Source: Granulosicoccaceae sp. 1_MG-2023 (lineage in GTDB: Bacteria > Pseudomonadota > Gammaproteobacteria > Granulosicoccales > Granulosicoccaceae). Taken from it: a DNA stretch of 57,401 nt. This document shows, piece by piece, positions 32,177 through 40,960 of this stretch. The notes beneath the pieces are model-generated. The model made no database searches and was not told where the DNA came from. It saw nothing but the letters and a program-made list of their open reading frames with translations. The position numbers and the translations under genes were made by a program. Within the stretch, counting starts at the first letter, position 1. Every line of letters starts with the position of its first letter. Where the stretch lies: positions 1 through 57,401 of the forward strand of contig JAUOPI010000022.1 in assembly GCA_030546905.1 (NCBI GenBank), written 5' to 3'.

Positions 32177-32841
32177 TGCGAGCCTGCTCCGGGCACCATT
32201 TCGCAGCCGGCCTGCTGTGCAATACCGGCAAAACGCTGCAAATCGCTAATCTCGTCCAAATCCGCAAGGGTCGCGACAACCTGCGCACGCAAGCGGTTAC
32301 GCCGCGCAGCGCGCAGCGTTTGCTCAAGCACGGCTGAAGTACCCCAATCGATACCGCGGAACAAGCAAGGCTGAGGCGCCTTCAGGGCGATCGCGACATA
32401 GCCGCCGTCCTCTGCACCGATCAGCGCCACATCGTGGGTTGTCAGCGCAGCCTGCAATGCAAGCACATGCGTGGCATTCAGATCAGGACAGTCACTGCCG
32501 ACGAGTATAACCCGTGCAGAACGTATCAAAGCAGAACGCAACGCAAAATTCATGCGACAACCCAGATCATTACCTCTTTGCAAGCTAAATTGCATACACG
32601 GGTACTGTGACAAAAGCCCGCTGTAGAAGGCAGCGCCCGCTGGCCGGTCACCACAGAGCTCCAAACGCAGCGCGGCCGGCAAGCGGCTTAAACGTTCAAG
32701 CAAACCGCAAACCAGTACACGATGCACGGACGCGGCCTGCTCCGCACTGATATCTGTCATTAATCGGGTTTTTACCCGGCCCGGCGTCGGGTATTTGGCA
32801 AATACCAGAACGCGGGCGGCATTATGCCGGCGGCCGACCAT
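32173..32841 (-). CDS. TIGR04282/DUF2064 family glycosyltransferase-like protein
   Basis: The 222-residue protein has the family motifs FAKYPTPGRVKTRL at 14-27, QRGNDLGCRM near 88 and GSDCPDLNATHV near 115, plus EDGGYVAIAL. The fold is a nucleotidyltransferase/GT-A type. These proteins are commonly next to TIGR04283 glycosyltransferases and ArsS-type radical SAM enzymes, as here. Activity is not established for the family; sugar or nucleotide transfer is inferred. Its start lies inside the end of the upstream gene (20-base overlap) and it overlaps hslR by 4. Confidence 0.9.
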   Translation of the reverse strand: MVGRRHNAARVLVFAKYPTPGRVKTRLMTDISAEQAASVHRVLVCGLLERLSRLPAALRLELCGDRPAGAAFYSGLLSQYPCMQFSLQRGNDLGCRMNFALRSALIRSARVILVGSDCPDLNATHVLALQAALTTHDVALIGAEDGGYVAIALKAPQPCLFRGIDWGTSAVLEQTLRAARRNRLRAQVVATLADLDEISDLQRFAGIAQQAGCEMVPGAGSH

Positions 32842-33514
32842 AATACACCCTGTGCAGCCAGGCCGGGTCAGCGCCCAGACAATAGGCCAGACGCAGGCCC
32901 CACATGGTCAGGATACTGCGGAGCACACCGTGACGTTGCCAATAGCGGGCACTGGCCAGCAGCTGCTGCGGCAGGCACTGCGGCCGGCTGCGACGACGCA
33001 ACTGCCGCGATAAAGCAATATCTTCCATCAGCGGAATCGGCGGATAGCCGCCGGTTTCGCGGAACAATGCCGCGGTCACAAAAACCGCCTGATCACCGGT
33101 GGCGATTCCGGTGACACGCGAACGCAGATTCATCATGTTGCCGATCACCCGGTAAAGCGCCCCCGACGCATCCAAGCGCACATCAAAGCGCCCCCAGAAG
33201 GCCTCGCCCTGCAGCGCTTCCAGCGCACGCAACTGCGCCACACCGACGACGCTGTCGGCATGCACAAACCAAAGCAAATTACGCGACGCCGCACGCGCGC
33301 CGGCATTCATCTGCACTGCCCGCCCGCGCGGCGCCTGAATCACGCGGTCGGCGATCGCCTCAGCGACCGCCAGTGAGTCGTCACTGCTGCCACCGTCGAC
33401 CACCACGGACTCATGACCGCGATCGCGCAACAAGGCGAAAAACGCCGCCTGCGCGGCCAGAGCGGGCGCATCGTTAAGGACCGGCATAATCACGCTGATA
33501 GCGCGTTCAGCCAA
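32822..33514 (-). CDS. TIGR04283 family 2 glycosyltransferase
   Basis: The 230-residue GT-A enzyme has ISVIMPVLND at the N-terminus, VVVDGGSSDDS near 37, FVHADS (the DxD position) near 83 and the late motif LMEDIALSRQLRRR. I set the start at a TTG (33514) because GGAGG stands 5 bases upstream and the protein then opens in the normal family way. Earlier in-frame ATGs fall deep inside arsS. This start overlaps the arsS stop by 8 bases. Acceptor and donor are unknown; with ArsS next door, glycosylation of an organoarsenical or a related small molecule is an inference. Confidence 0.9.
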   Translation of the reverse strand: MAERAISVIMPVLNDAPALAAQAAFFALLRDRGHESVVVDGGSSDDSLAVAEAIADRVIQAPRGRAVQMNAGARAASRNLLWFVHADSVVGVAQLRALEALQGEAFWGRFDVRLDASGALYRVIGNMMNLRSRVTGIATGDQAVFVTAALFRETGGYPPIPLMEDIALSRQLRRRSRPQCLPQQLLASARYWQRHGVLRSILTMWGLRLAYCLGADPAWLHRVYYGRPPA

Positions 33515-34460
33515 GCGCACCTCCGCAACCGGAACCCTGCCCCGCCGTACAGGCATAGCAGTGATCAGCCACCCGCACCTCGTGCCCGCGCATGACACTG
33601 TCCAACTCACCGATATAACGCGGCACCGTACCGCCGTAGGTCAGCCCCAGCATCTGATTGAAATCGCAATCAAAGACATAGCCACGGTAGTCGATACTGA
33701 GCGTGTTGCGACACATAACCGACGCGAGATTGGCATCGGAATGGGCGCTTTTGAGCAGCGCCATGTAGTCAGCGAACTGTCCGCGCGAGACCAGCGTGCT
33801 GCCGAAGCGCTTGATAGGCTGGTTGGCCAGGGCCAGCAGCGAACTGAAGCTGACACCAAACTCCTCTTCCAGAAAGCGGCGGTATTGCGCCTCCAGACCG
33901 GCCTGCGGCGGCGGCAGCTCGGGCCCCTGAGGGTTATAAACCAGATCCAGCTGCAGCGGGCTGCCCGGCACGCCATAGCCAAGGTCGTTGAGTTGCCGCA
34001 GCACCTCGATGCTGGCGCGGAAGGTCCCGTCGCCGCGCTGCGCGTCCACGTTATCCTCGAGGTAGCACGGCAGGGACGCCACTATATCCACGCCCATATC
34101 GGCCATAAACTGCGCTGTATCCTCCTGCCCCGGCATCTGCAGCACGGTCAGGTTGCAGCGGTCGATGACCCGGCAGCCACGCTCACGGCCGGCTTCCACC
34201 AGTGGCCGGAACTGTGCGTGCATCTCCGGCGCGCCGCCGGTGAGATCGAGCGTAGTCGCGCCGCTGCGATCGAGAAACGCAATCACATCGGCGGCGGTCT
34301 GCGCAGACATGGTTTCCTTGCGATGCGGCCCGGCATTGACGTGACAATGAAGACAACTGAGGTTACAGGTGTAGCCGAGATTGACCTGGAGAATTTCGAT
34401 TCCGCTGCGTTTGAGCGGGGGAAAATCACCCGGTGCCAGTAAGGGAAGTGTGTCGTGCAA
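33507..34460 (-). CDS. arsS: ArsS-type radical SAM protein
   Basis: The 317-residue radical SAM enzyme binds its 4Fe-4S cluster through Cys32, Cys36 and Cys39 in CNLSCLHCH. LDLTGGAPEMH is the GGE-like motif. The C-terminal extension has further cysteines (CRNTLSIDYRGYVFDCDFNQ and CYACTAGQGSGCGG). This layout is that of ArsS, proposed to act in arsenosugar synthesis after arsenic methylation. I use the TTG at 34460 because AGGAGG lies 5 bases upstream; a TTG at 34493 is open but unsupported. It leads an overlapping operon with two glycosyltransferases and hslR. No arsM is present in the window. Some ArsS proteins are selenoproteins; this one reads through without UGA. Confidence 0.9.
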   Translation of the reverse strand: MHDTLPLLAPGDFPPLKRSGIEILQVNLGYTCNLSCLHCHVNAGPHRKETMSAQTAADVIAFLDRSGATTLDLTGGAPEMHAQFRPLVEAGRERGCRVIDRCNLTVLQMPGQEDTAQFMADMGVDIVASLPCYLEDNVDAQRGDGTFRASIEVLRQLNDLGYGVPGSPLQLDLVYNPQGPELPPPQAGLEAQYRRFLEEEFGVSFSSLLALANQPIKRFGSTLVSRGQFADYMALLKSAHSDANLASVMCRNTLSIDYRGYVFDCDFNQMLGLTYGGTVPRYIGELDSVMRGHEVRVADHCYACTAGQGSGCGGALG

Positions 34461-34588
34461 GCGAACCTCCTGAGATGCGCGACCCGGTAACAACAGCCTG
34501 TTTAGCAGACCTGTTCGTGACCGGCATTACATTTACAATCGCCGCGACATCAACACCGCGGCAAGAGTCCGTCCCTGTCTGACATCAG

Positions 34589-34597
34589 TGGTATAAT
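34589..34597 (+). promoter_or_regulatory. Extended -10 promoter for ycgL
   Basis: TGGTATAAT at 34589-34597 is a perfect extended -10 element; no good -35 is seen. The predicted start near 34604 leaves a leader of about 23 bases with no clear ribosome binding site. Confidence 0.5.
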
Positions 34598-34626
34598 GAC
34601 AGTTCCTTCATTTTCACACGGCAACC

Positions 34627-34896
34627 ATGCAAAGCTTTATCTACCGCAGCAGAAAACGCAAAGGACTTTACGTCTACCTGGCCGAACAGGACAAATTCGA
34701 CACCTTACCGGCGGCCGTGCAGGAGGCGGTGGGCGAGCTGGAGTTTGCCATGGAACTGGAGATTACCCCGCAGCGCAAAATGGCCAAGGAAGACCCGCAG
34801 GTGGTGCTCAACAATCTGCAGGAAAACGGCTTCCACATCCAGATGCCGACCGATATCGAAGAGCTCCTGGCCGGCATCTCTGCCGGACGCCGCTGA
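34627..34896 (+). CDS. ycgL: YcgL domain protein
   Basis: The 89-residue protein matches the YcgL family: SFIYRSRKRKGLYVYL at the N-terminus and a C-terminal NGFHIQMPTDIEELL. The family is almost confined to gammaproteobacteria and has a small alpha/beta fold; its function is unknown. It is transcribed alone, divergent from arsS and ending 6 bases from the convergent prenyltransferase stop. Confidence 0.93.
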   Translation: MQSFIYRSRKRKGLYVYLAEQDKFDTLPAAVQEAVGELEFAMELEITPQRKMAKEDPQVVLNNLQENGFHIQMPTDIEELLAGISAGRR

Positions 34897-34902
34897 AGCG
34901 TC

Positions 34903-35742
34903 TCACAGCGCGGCAATATAGGCGAGACCGAAGAGCAGAAAAAACCGCCCGGTCAGCGGCGTAAGACGGCGCCGGTCCTGCTCGCGCATCTGCCGTTCCA
35001 GCGCCGGCAGCAGCAGCAACGGCAGCAGCAGGTAATACGGCCGCGCCAGCAAATCCGCGGCATACAAGCCAAGCGCGGTCAGACAAGCCATTGCAATCAG
35101 CGCGCGAAAAGCCCAAACCGCGCGCGCATAACCGAGCCTGACCGCCAGCGTGCGTAAACCGTTACGCGCATCGTCGCTGTAGTCACGCAGTTCATTGCTT
35201 AACAACAGCAGCGAGACCAGAAAACTCACCGGCAGCGACAGCCAGATCACTGACCAGCGCGGCTCGCCGCCCATCGCCAGATAGGCACCGAACACCAGCA
35301 TCACGCCCATCTGCAGAAATACCTGCAACAGCGCCAGTCCCCGACGCTTGAAATTCAATGGGCCAAGGTTGTAATTCAACGCCAGCACCGCATTAAACAG
35401 CACCAGCAAGAGCAAGGGCAGACCGCTCCGCAGGACAAAATACAAGCCGATTAACAAGGCCACGGCAAAAGCCAGAAAACCAAGCCTGGCATTGCGCCGG
35501 ATACAACTTGCCGCCGGCCCACTCAGTTCCGCGCCAAACAGGCTGAGATCTTCCAGATCATTGACCAGATTTATCCCCAGCTGCGCCAGCAACGCACCGC
35601 TGATAATCAGCAGCAGATGCAGCACACTGCCCTGCCCCTGCAACAATGCAATCCAGCCCCCGAGCGCCGCCCCGACCAAGGCAACAACCAGAGAGAACGG
35701 CCTGGCCGCATGCCCGAAACGATAGTGCTCAAGCGGCTTCAT
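34903..35742 (-). CDS. UbiA-family prenyltransferase
   Basis: The 279-residue membrane protein has about eight hydrophobic segments. The two Asp-rich motifs of UbiA enzymes are present: NLVNDLEDLSLFGAE near residue 57 and NELRDYSDDARNGLRTLAVRLG near residue 182. These bind the Mg-diphosphate of the prenyl donor. The second motif resembles MenA and related aromatic prenyltransferases more than UbiA itself, so the acceptor is open. The ATG at 35742 lies inside the end of the upstream BASS-family gene (14-base overlap), so the two are surely co-expressed. Confidence 0.9.
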   Translation of the reverse strand: MKPLEHYRFGHAARPFSLVVALVGAALGGWIALLQGQGSVLHLLLIISGALLAQLGINLVNDLEDLSLFGAELSGPAASCIRRNARLGFLAFAVALLIGLYFVLRSGLPLLLLVLFNAVLALNYNLGPLNFKRRGLALLQVFLQMGVMLVFGAYLAMGGEPRWSVIWLSLPVSFLVSLLLLSNELRDYSDDARNGLRTLAVRLGYARAVWAFRALIAMACLTALGLYAADLLARPYYLLLPLLLLPALERQMREQDRRRLTPLTGRFFLLFGLAYIAAL

Positions 35743-36589
35743 AACGCCCCCGGGCCACCACAATCAGTGCAGGAATCAGCATTGCAATACCATAGAAGAT
35801 AACCAGCGACGACATGGCCGGCGCCGCCAGCACGGTATCCGTAATCACCAGCGCCATGGCACCGTTCTGCAAGCCCGACTCGATCATGATGGTACGCCGG
35901 GCGCGCGCCTGCAATCCGCACACAGCGGCGATCAGCCAGCCGACAGAAAAACTCAGCAGGAGCATCAGCACAACCGGCACGCCGTTATCGCGCCAAAGCT
36001 GCGGCAGCATACTCCAGCGCATCGCCAGCATGGCCGCAATCACCGTCGCAAACAGCAGCGTAGCGCAGACACCGGCCGGCCCGGTCAGGCGCCGGGCAAG
36101 TGCCGGTCGGTAACGTTGCAAGGCCATGGCCGCAAGCAGCGGCAACAGCGTTATGACAAGCAGGCGCAGTATCGAGCTCAACACCGGAAAATCGATCTGC
36201 CGGCCCTCGCCGCCGAGCACCGACAAGGCCCAACCGGTCAGCAACGGCAGACTGAAAGGCGTAATCAGACTGGCAACCAGAGTCAGACTGACCGACAAAG
36301 CCACATCCCCCCGGGCCAGATACGAAAACAAGTTACTGGTGATGCCACCGGGACTGAGCGACAGAATAATCAGCCCCATGGCCACGGCAAAGCCCGGCTC
36401 CAACAGCACCACCAGGGCCAAAGCCGACAAGGGCACCAGCAGCATCTGCGCGGTCAGCCCGGCAAATAAGGCACGCGGCGCGCGCAGTATTCTGACGAAG
36501 GCACCGGCTTGCAGTTTCAGCCCGATACTGAACATGATCAGCAATAACGCAAGCGGCAAACCGAACTGAATAAACTGAGCCAATATCAT
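35729..36589 (-). CDS. Bile acid:sodium symporter (BASS) family transporter
   Basis: The 286-residue protein has about nine or ten hydrophobic segments and the BASS/SBF motifs LIILSLSPGGITSNLFSYLARGD (in part, near 75-97) and ESGLQNGAMALVI near 243. BASS members import organic anions with sodium. The ACR3 arsenite exporters belong to the same superfamily, but this sequence looks like the general SBF group. It is followed by the overlapping UbiA-family gene, which suggests that the transporter supplies or exports a compound used by the prenyltransferase. Confidence 0.92.
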   Translation of the reverse strand: MILAQFIQFGLPLALLLIMFSIGLKLQAGAFVRILRAPRALFAGLTAQMLLVPLSALALVVLLEPGFAVAMGLIILSLSPGGITSNLFSYLARGDVALSVSLTLVASLITPFSLPLLTGWALSVLGGEGRQIDFPVLSSILRLLVITLLPLLAAMALQRYRPALARRLTGPAGVCATLLFATVIAAMLAMRWSMLPQLWRDNGVPVVLMLLLSFSVGWLIAAVCGLQARARRTIMIESGLQNGAMALVITDTVLAAPAMSSLVIFYGIAMLIPALIVVARGRYEAA

Positions 36590-36703
36590 AGGGTGAGAAA
36601 CGATTAGTGCGCCGATTGCAAAAGCTCATTCTAGTGCTCTGCAATCCTGACGCAAGCACTGCCGGCCGGGAACCCGCCCGATACGAAGCGGACTGACACG
36701 CAT

Positions 36704-36737
36704 AAAAAAAGCGCAACCGGCAAGCCGGCTGCGCTTT
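36704..36737 (-). terminator. rho-independent terminator of htpG
   Basis: AAAGCGCA-CCGGC pairs with GCCGG-TGCGCTTT (36708-36721 with 36724-36737, one mismatch) and a 2-base loop. A T-run follows on the minus strand. Confidence 0.88.
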
Positions 36738-36757
36738 GGTGCAGAATCACCGCGGTT

Positions 36758-38677
36758 TCAGTCCGCCAGACTCATAAAGACCTCGTTCATGCGGCGCACA
36801 AAACCGGCGGCATCATCGAGATGACCGCCTTCGGCCAGCACCGCCTGATCGAGCAGGAGTTGCGACCAATCGGCAAACCGCTCTTCGTCGGCTTCCTGAT
36901 CAAACTTCTGCAACAGGGGGTGCTCCGGATTGAGCTCCAGCACCGGCTTGGAGGCAGGCACTTCCTGACCGGCCTGACGCATCAACTGCTGCAAATGCAA
37001 AGGCATGTCGTTGGCGCCGAGTACCACACAGGCCGGCGATGTAGTCAGACGCGTGGAGACACGCACGTCTTCGACCTTATCGCCCAGCGCATTCTTGACC
37101 CGCTCGAGCAGCGCTGCGGCTTTTTCTTCAACCTCTTTCTGCTTTTCCTGCTCTTCGGCTTTTTCTTCTTCGCTGCCGATTCCACTCAGGTCGAGATCAC
37201 CTTTGGCCACAGATACGAAAGATTTACCTTCGTACTCGTGCAGATGCGACATGGTCCACTCATCGACACGGTCGTGCATCAGCAGCACTTCGATGCCTTT
37301 TTTACGGAAGATTTCCAGATGCGGGCTGTTTTTAGCCGCGGAAAAACCGTCTGCCGTGATGTAGTAGATCTTGTCCTGACCGGGCTTCATGCGGCCCAGG
37401 TAGTCATCAAGACTGACCGACTGCTCATCGGTATCCGTATGCGTGGAGGCGTAGCGATACAACTTGGCGACCTGCTCACGATTGGCAAAGTCTTCCGCCG
37501 GCGCTTCTTTGAGCACCTGACCGAACTGCGCCCAGAACGCTTTGTAATCGTCCGGCGAGTTTTTGGCCATTTTCTCCAGCAAGCCGAGCACTTTTTTCAC
37601 CGAGGCATTACGCATGCTGTCGATGACTTTGTTGCTTTGCAGAATTTCGCGCGAGACGTTCAGCGGCAGATCATTGGAATCGACCAGACCACGCACAAAA
37701 CGCAGATAACGCGGCATCAGCTTCTCGGCGTCATCCATAATAAACACGCGCTGCACATAGAGCTTGATGCCGTGCTGCTGGTTGTGATCATAGAGATCAA
37801 ACGGCGCACGCTTGGGGATGTACAGCAAGGAGGTGTATTCGAGTTTGCCTTCGACATGGTTGTGTGACCAGGCCAGCGCATCCTCGTAGTCGTGGAAGTT
37901 CTGCTTGTAGAACGACTGATACTCCTCGTCGCTGATATCCGACTTACCACGGGTCCACAGCGCGGAGGCGGCATTGACCTGCTCCAGCTCCGGTGTTTTC
38001 GGCTCTTCGTCCTCAGCGGCCGGCGGCACTTCTTCGAGCATCATGACCGGGAAGGTAATGTGATCGGAGTATTTCTTGATCACATTACGCAGACGCCAGT
38101 GATGCAGGAACTCACCGCTGTCATCATTCAGGTGCAGAATGATTTCAGTACCGCGTTGCGGCCGCTCAATGCCGGCGATTTCAAAGCTGCCGGTGCCGTC
38201 AGACTCCCAGCGCACACCGTCAGCGGCATCATGTCCGGCACGGCGGGTCAGCAAGGTGACCTTATCGGCGACGATAAACGCCGAGTAAAAACCTACCCCG
38301 AACTGCCCGATCAGATTGGCGTCCTGTTTGGCATCTCCCGTTAAGGACTCGAGAAACTGCTTGGTGCCGGACTTGGCAATAGTACCGATATTGGCGATGA
38401 CCTCATCGCGGCTCATACCAATACCGTTGTCAGTGATCGTGACAGTCTTGGCTTCCTCATCGAAGCTGACCACGATTTTCAGATCACTGTCACCTTCATA
38501 AAGCGCATCATTGCTGACAGCCTCGAAACGCAGCTTGTCGCAGGCGTCGGAGGCATTGGAAATCAGCTCACGTAAGAAAATTTCCTTATTCGAGTACAGG
38601 GAGTGAATCATCAGCTTGAGGAGCTGGCTCACTTCCGTCTGAAACTCCATTTTTTCGACATTAGCCGCATCGGTCAT
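36758..38677 (-). CDS. htpG: Chaperone HtpG (Hsp90)
   Basis: The 639-residue bacterial Hsp90 folds client proteins with ATP. The N-terminal ATPase motifs are clear: [18 protein letters not shown]-type core near residue 30, [11 protein letters not shown] near 80, GTIAKSG and [11 protein letters not shown] near 118. The middle-domain [16 protein letters not shown] follows at about 318. The ATG at 38677 gives [15 protein letters not shown], the usual start, with GGAG about 10 bases upstream. It is monocistronic, with a strong terminator downstream. No heat-shock sigma promoter could be assigned by eye. Confidence 0.98.
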   Translation of the reverse strand: MTDAANVEKMEFQTEVSQLLKLMIHSLYSNKEIFLRELISNASDACDKLRFEAVSNDALYEGDSDLKIVVSFDEEAKTVTITDNGIGMSRDEVIANIGTIAKSGTKQFLESLTGDAKQDANLIGQFGVGFYSAFIVADKVTLLTRRAGHDAADGVRWESDGTGSFEIAGIERPQRGTEIILHLNDDSGEFLHHWRLRNVIKKYSDHITFPVMMLEEVPPAAEDEEPKTPELEQVNAASALWTRGKSDISDEEYQSFYKQNFHDYEDALAWSHNHVEGKLEYTSLLYIPKRAPFDLYDHNQQHGIKLYVQRVFIMDDAEKLMPRYLRFVRGLVDSNDLPLNVSREILQSNKVIDSMRNASVKKVLGLLEKMAKNSPDDYKAFWAQFGQVLKEAPAEDFANREQVAKLYRYASTHTDTDEQSVSLDDYLGRMKPGQDKIYYITADGFSAAKNSPHLEIFRKKGIEVLLMHDRVDEWTMSHLHEYEGKSFVSVAKGDLDLSGIGSEEEKAEEQEKQKEVEEKAAALLERVKNALGDKVEDVRVSTRLTTSPACVVLGANDMPLHLQQLMRQAGQEVPASKPVLELNPEHPLLQKFDQEADEERFADWSQLLLDQAVLAEGGHLDDAAGFVRRMNEVFMSLAD

Positions 38678-38790
38678 GTTGTTAAGTCTCCGAAGGGGTT
38701 CTTGGATAAATGAGATAAAAGACAATGCGCAGTGTGTGGGCAATCAGCGCGTTTTCAAGCCCGCTATCCGCCCGCAGGCGACTTACGCAC

Positions 38791-38820
38791 AAAAAAAAAC
38801 AGCCGGCAGAACCGGCTGTT
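38791..38820 (-). terminator. Terminator of the rpsP-rimM-trmD-rplS operon
   Basis: AACAGCCGG (38798-38806) pairs with CCGGCTGTT (38812-38820). A run of nine A on the plus strand gives the T-run on the minus strand. Confidence 0.93.
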
Positions 38821-38843
38821 TTTGAGAAAGTTGTCCGTCAGGA

Positions 38844-39191
38844 TCAGGACAGCTTTTCTTTGATACGTGCAGACTTACCGGCGCGCTCACGCAGGTAGTA
38901 CAGCTTGGCACGACGGACTTTACCGCGGCGTTTGACCTGAATTTCAGCAACCAGCGGGCTGTAAGTCTGGAACACACGCTCAACACCTTCACCGTGAGAG
39001 ATTTTGCGAACAGTGAAAGCGGAGTTCAGGCCGCGGTTGCGCTTGGCAATAACGACGCCTTCGAATGCCTGCAAACGCTCACGCTCGCCTTCCTTAACAC
39101 GTACCTGAACAACCACGGTGTCACCCGGGGCGAAGTCAGGCAGCTCTTTTGCCATTTGTTCGGCGTTGATCTCGTCGATGATTTTGCTCAT
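38844..39191 (-). CDS. rplS: Ribosomal protein L19
   Basis: The 115-residue L19 sits at the 30S-50S interface. The family core [32 protein letters not shown] and [15 protein letters not shown] is intact. The ATG at 39191 has GGAG 6 bases upstream. It is the last gene of rpsP-rimM-trmD-rplS. Confidence 0.98.
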   Translation of the reverse strand: MSKIIDEINAEQMAKELPDFAPGDTVVVQVRVKEGERERLQAFEGVVIAKRNRGLNSAFTVRKISHGEGVERVFQTYSPLVAEIQVKRRGKVRRAKLYYLRERAGKSARIKEKLS

Positions 39192-39252
39192 TTCAAACTC
39201 CAGCTTTCTGGCTCTAGTCGCGACTGTATGGATACACCTGTGTTGTCGCGTA

Positions 39253-39999
39253 TTAATCGTCAATTCCGTCGTTACTTGCCGAATACTCAGCGAGCAAGCG
39301 CAAATCGTCTTTATTTAAGCTTTCCGGCATCAGGTCCGGCCGGCGCTGCGCCGTTCGTCCCAATGCCTGCATCCGTCGCCAGCGTGCAATCGCAGCATGG
39401 TTGCCGCTCAACAGCACTTCCGGCACCCGTTCACCATCGAGCCATTCCGGCCGCGTATAGTGCGGGCAATCGAGTAATCCGTCACTGAATGAGTCCTGGG
39501 CGGCCGACTCGGCATGGCCCAGCACATCCGGCAGCAACCGTGCCACCGCATCGATAACCACCATCGCAGCCAGCTCACCGCCGCTGAGAACGTAGTCACC
39601 GATTGAAATCTCTGCATCGACTTCGGCCCTGATCAGGCGCTCGTCAATGCCTTCATAACGCCCGGCCAGCAGGATTAATGCCTGATCCTCCTGCGCCAGC
39701 GCACTCACCCGCTGTTGCTTCAGCTGCTCGCCCTGCGGGCTGAGGTAAATCACCTTCGCAGCAGGACAAAGCGCCCGGGCGGCCTGAATCGCTTTACGCA
39801 GCGGTTCGGCTTTCATCACCATACCCGGACCACCACCATAGGGGCGGTCGTCGACAGTGCGGCGCTCGTCGTCTGTAAAATCCCGCGGATTGATCAACTC
39901 AACCCTGAGACGCCCCAGATCCCGCGCTTTGCGGGGAATCCCCGACTCTATGACCGATGCGACCAGCTCCGGAAAAATCGTGATGACCGCAATGTCCAT
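39253..39999 (-). CDS. trmD: tRNA (guanine-37-N1)-methyltransferase
   Basis: The 248-residue SPOUT-class enzyme methylates G37 of tRNAs and prevents frameshifting. Knot and SAM-binding motifs are [13 protein letters not shown] near residue 108 and [13 protein letters not shown] near 132; the tRNA-recognition part has [11 protein letters not shown] near 53. The start at 39999 gives [12 protein letters not shown], the normal N-terminus. It begins 5 bases after the rimM stop. Confidence 0.98.
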   Translation of the reverse strand: MDIAVITIFPELVASVIESGIPRKARDLGRLRVELINPRDFTDDERRTVDDRPYGGGPGMVMKAEPLRKAIQAARALCPAAKVIYLSPQGEQLKQQRVSALAQEDQALILLAGRYEGIDERLIRAEVDAEISIGDYVLSGGELAAMVVIDAVARLLPDVLGHAESAAQDSFSDGLLDCPHYTRPEWLDGERVPEVLLSGNHAAIARWRRMQALGRTAQRRPDLMPESLNKDDLRLLAEYSASNDGIDD

Positions 40000-40004
40000 C
40001 ACAC

Positions 40005-40517
40005 TCAGAAATCCGGGTCCCAATCGACCGTAATACAGCCGGTGGCGAGATCGACCTGCTTGATCACCTGATCGCGAATCCACGGCACCAGGCGCTCACG
40101 CTCACCTTTTACGGACATCACGTCATTGGCGCCGGTCTGAAAAAGGTGATCCACCTTGCCCAGCACAACCGCCTCAGTCGTCACGACCTCCAGCCCCACC
40201 AGATCAGACCAGTAATACTCGTCTTCCGGCAGCACCGGCAATTGCGAGCGATAGACGGCAATGGTCCGGCCGATCAGCGCTTCGGCTGCGGTCCGGTCAT
40301 CGACGCCCTCGAGGTGCGCGACAATGCTTTTGCCCTGACGCTTACCCCGCAGAACACGTACGCTTTGCTGATCACTGCCCTTCAGCAGCAACCATTGGCG
40401 ATAGGTGACAATCTGCTCGCGCGGGTCGGTATCGGAAAAAACCTTTACCCAACCCTGCAGACCAAAAACGCCGGAGATCCTGCCAAGCGGGACGAGTTTG
40501 TCGTCATCCACCTGCAT
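40005..40517 (-). CDS. rimM: Ribosome maturation factor RimM
   Basis: The 170-residue assembly factor binds S19 and helps mature the 30S head. The N-terminal barrel has [18 protein letters not shown]; the PRC-barrel half has [14 protein letters not shown] near residue 98 and [16 protein letters not shown] near 141. It is the second gene of the operon, 53 bases after rpsP. Confidence 0.96.
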   Translation of the reverse strand: MQVDDDKLVPLGRISGVFGLQGWVKVFSDTDPREQIVTYRQWLLLKGSDQQSVRVLRGKRQGKSIVAHLEGVDDRTAAEALIGRTIAVYRSQLPVLPEDEYYWSDLVGLEVVTTEAVVLGKVDHLFQTGANDVMSVKGERERLVPWIRDQVIKQVDLATGCITVDWDPDF

Positions 40518-40570
40518 AAATCATCTCCGGCGATCGGGTCAGTTCGATGGTTGCTTTAACAGCAACGCAA

Positions 40571-40834
40571 TCAGGCAGCAGCAGTTGCTTGCTGCTTGCG
40601 GTAAGACTTAACCAGACGCTCAACGCGTTCTGACATCTGCGCACCGGTGTTGACCCAGTGATCGATCCGGTCCAGCTCGAGCAGCAGCTCAGGATCGTTG
40701 CCACGGGCAACCGGGTTAAAGAAACCGACGCGCTCGATGTAACGACCGTCACGGCGGTTGCGGCTGTCAGTTACGACAACACGGTAAAAAGGTTGCTTCT
40801 TGGCGCCGCCACGTGAAAGACGAATGGTGACCAT
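40571..40834 (-). CDS. rpsP: Ribosomal protein S16
   Basis: The 87-residue S16 is recognised from [20 protein letters not shown] and [16 protein letters not shown]. It is the first gene of the rpsP-rimM-trmD-rplS operon and has the normal length. Confidence 0.98.
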   Translation of the reverse strand: MVTIRLSRGGAKKQPFYRVVVTDSRNRRDGRYIERVGFFNPVARGNDPELLLELDRIDHWVNTGAQMSERVERLVKSYRKQQATAAA

Positions 40835-40902
40835 CGATTGTTCCCTGAAATTATCCGACTACAAAACTGCGCCCGAACGAACCGGACGCACGAAAACGGC
40901 GA

Positions 40903-40908
40903 ATCATA
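40903..40908 (-). promoter_or_regulatory. -10 element upstream of rpsP
   Basis: TATGAT on the minus strand (40908-40903), with a T-rich stretch in place of a clear -35. The start would be near 40896, leaving about 60 bases of leader. Confidence 0.35.
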
Positions 40909-40960
40909 CCGGATTCACCGAAAAAAGAAAGTGCTTTTAAGCGCGAATCACACGATCCGC

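Noticed and set aside
33507-34460. Possible selenocysteine in ArsS
   Set aside because: The frame has no internal TGA and ends normally; cysteines occupy the C-terminal sites.
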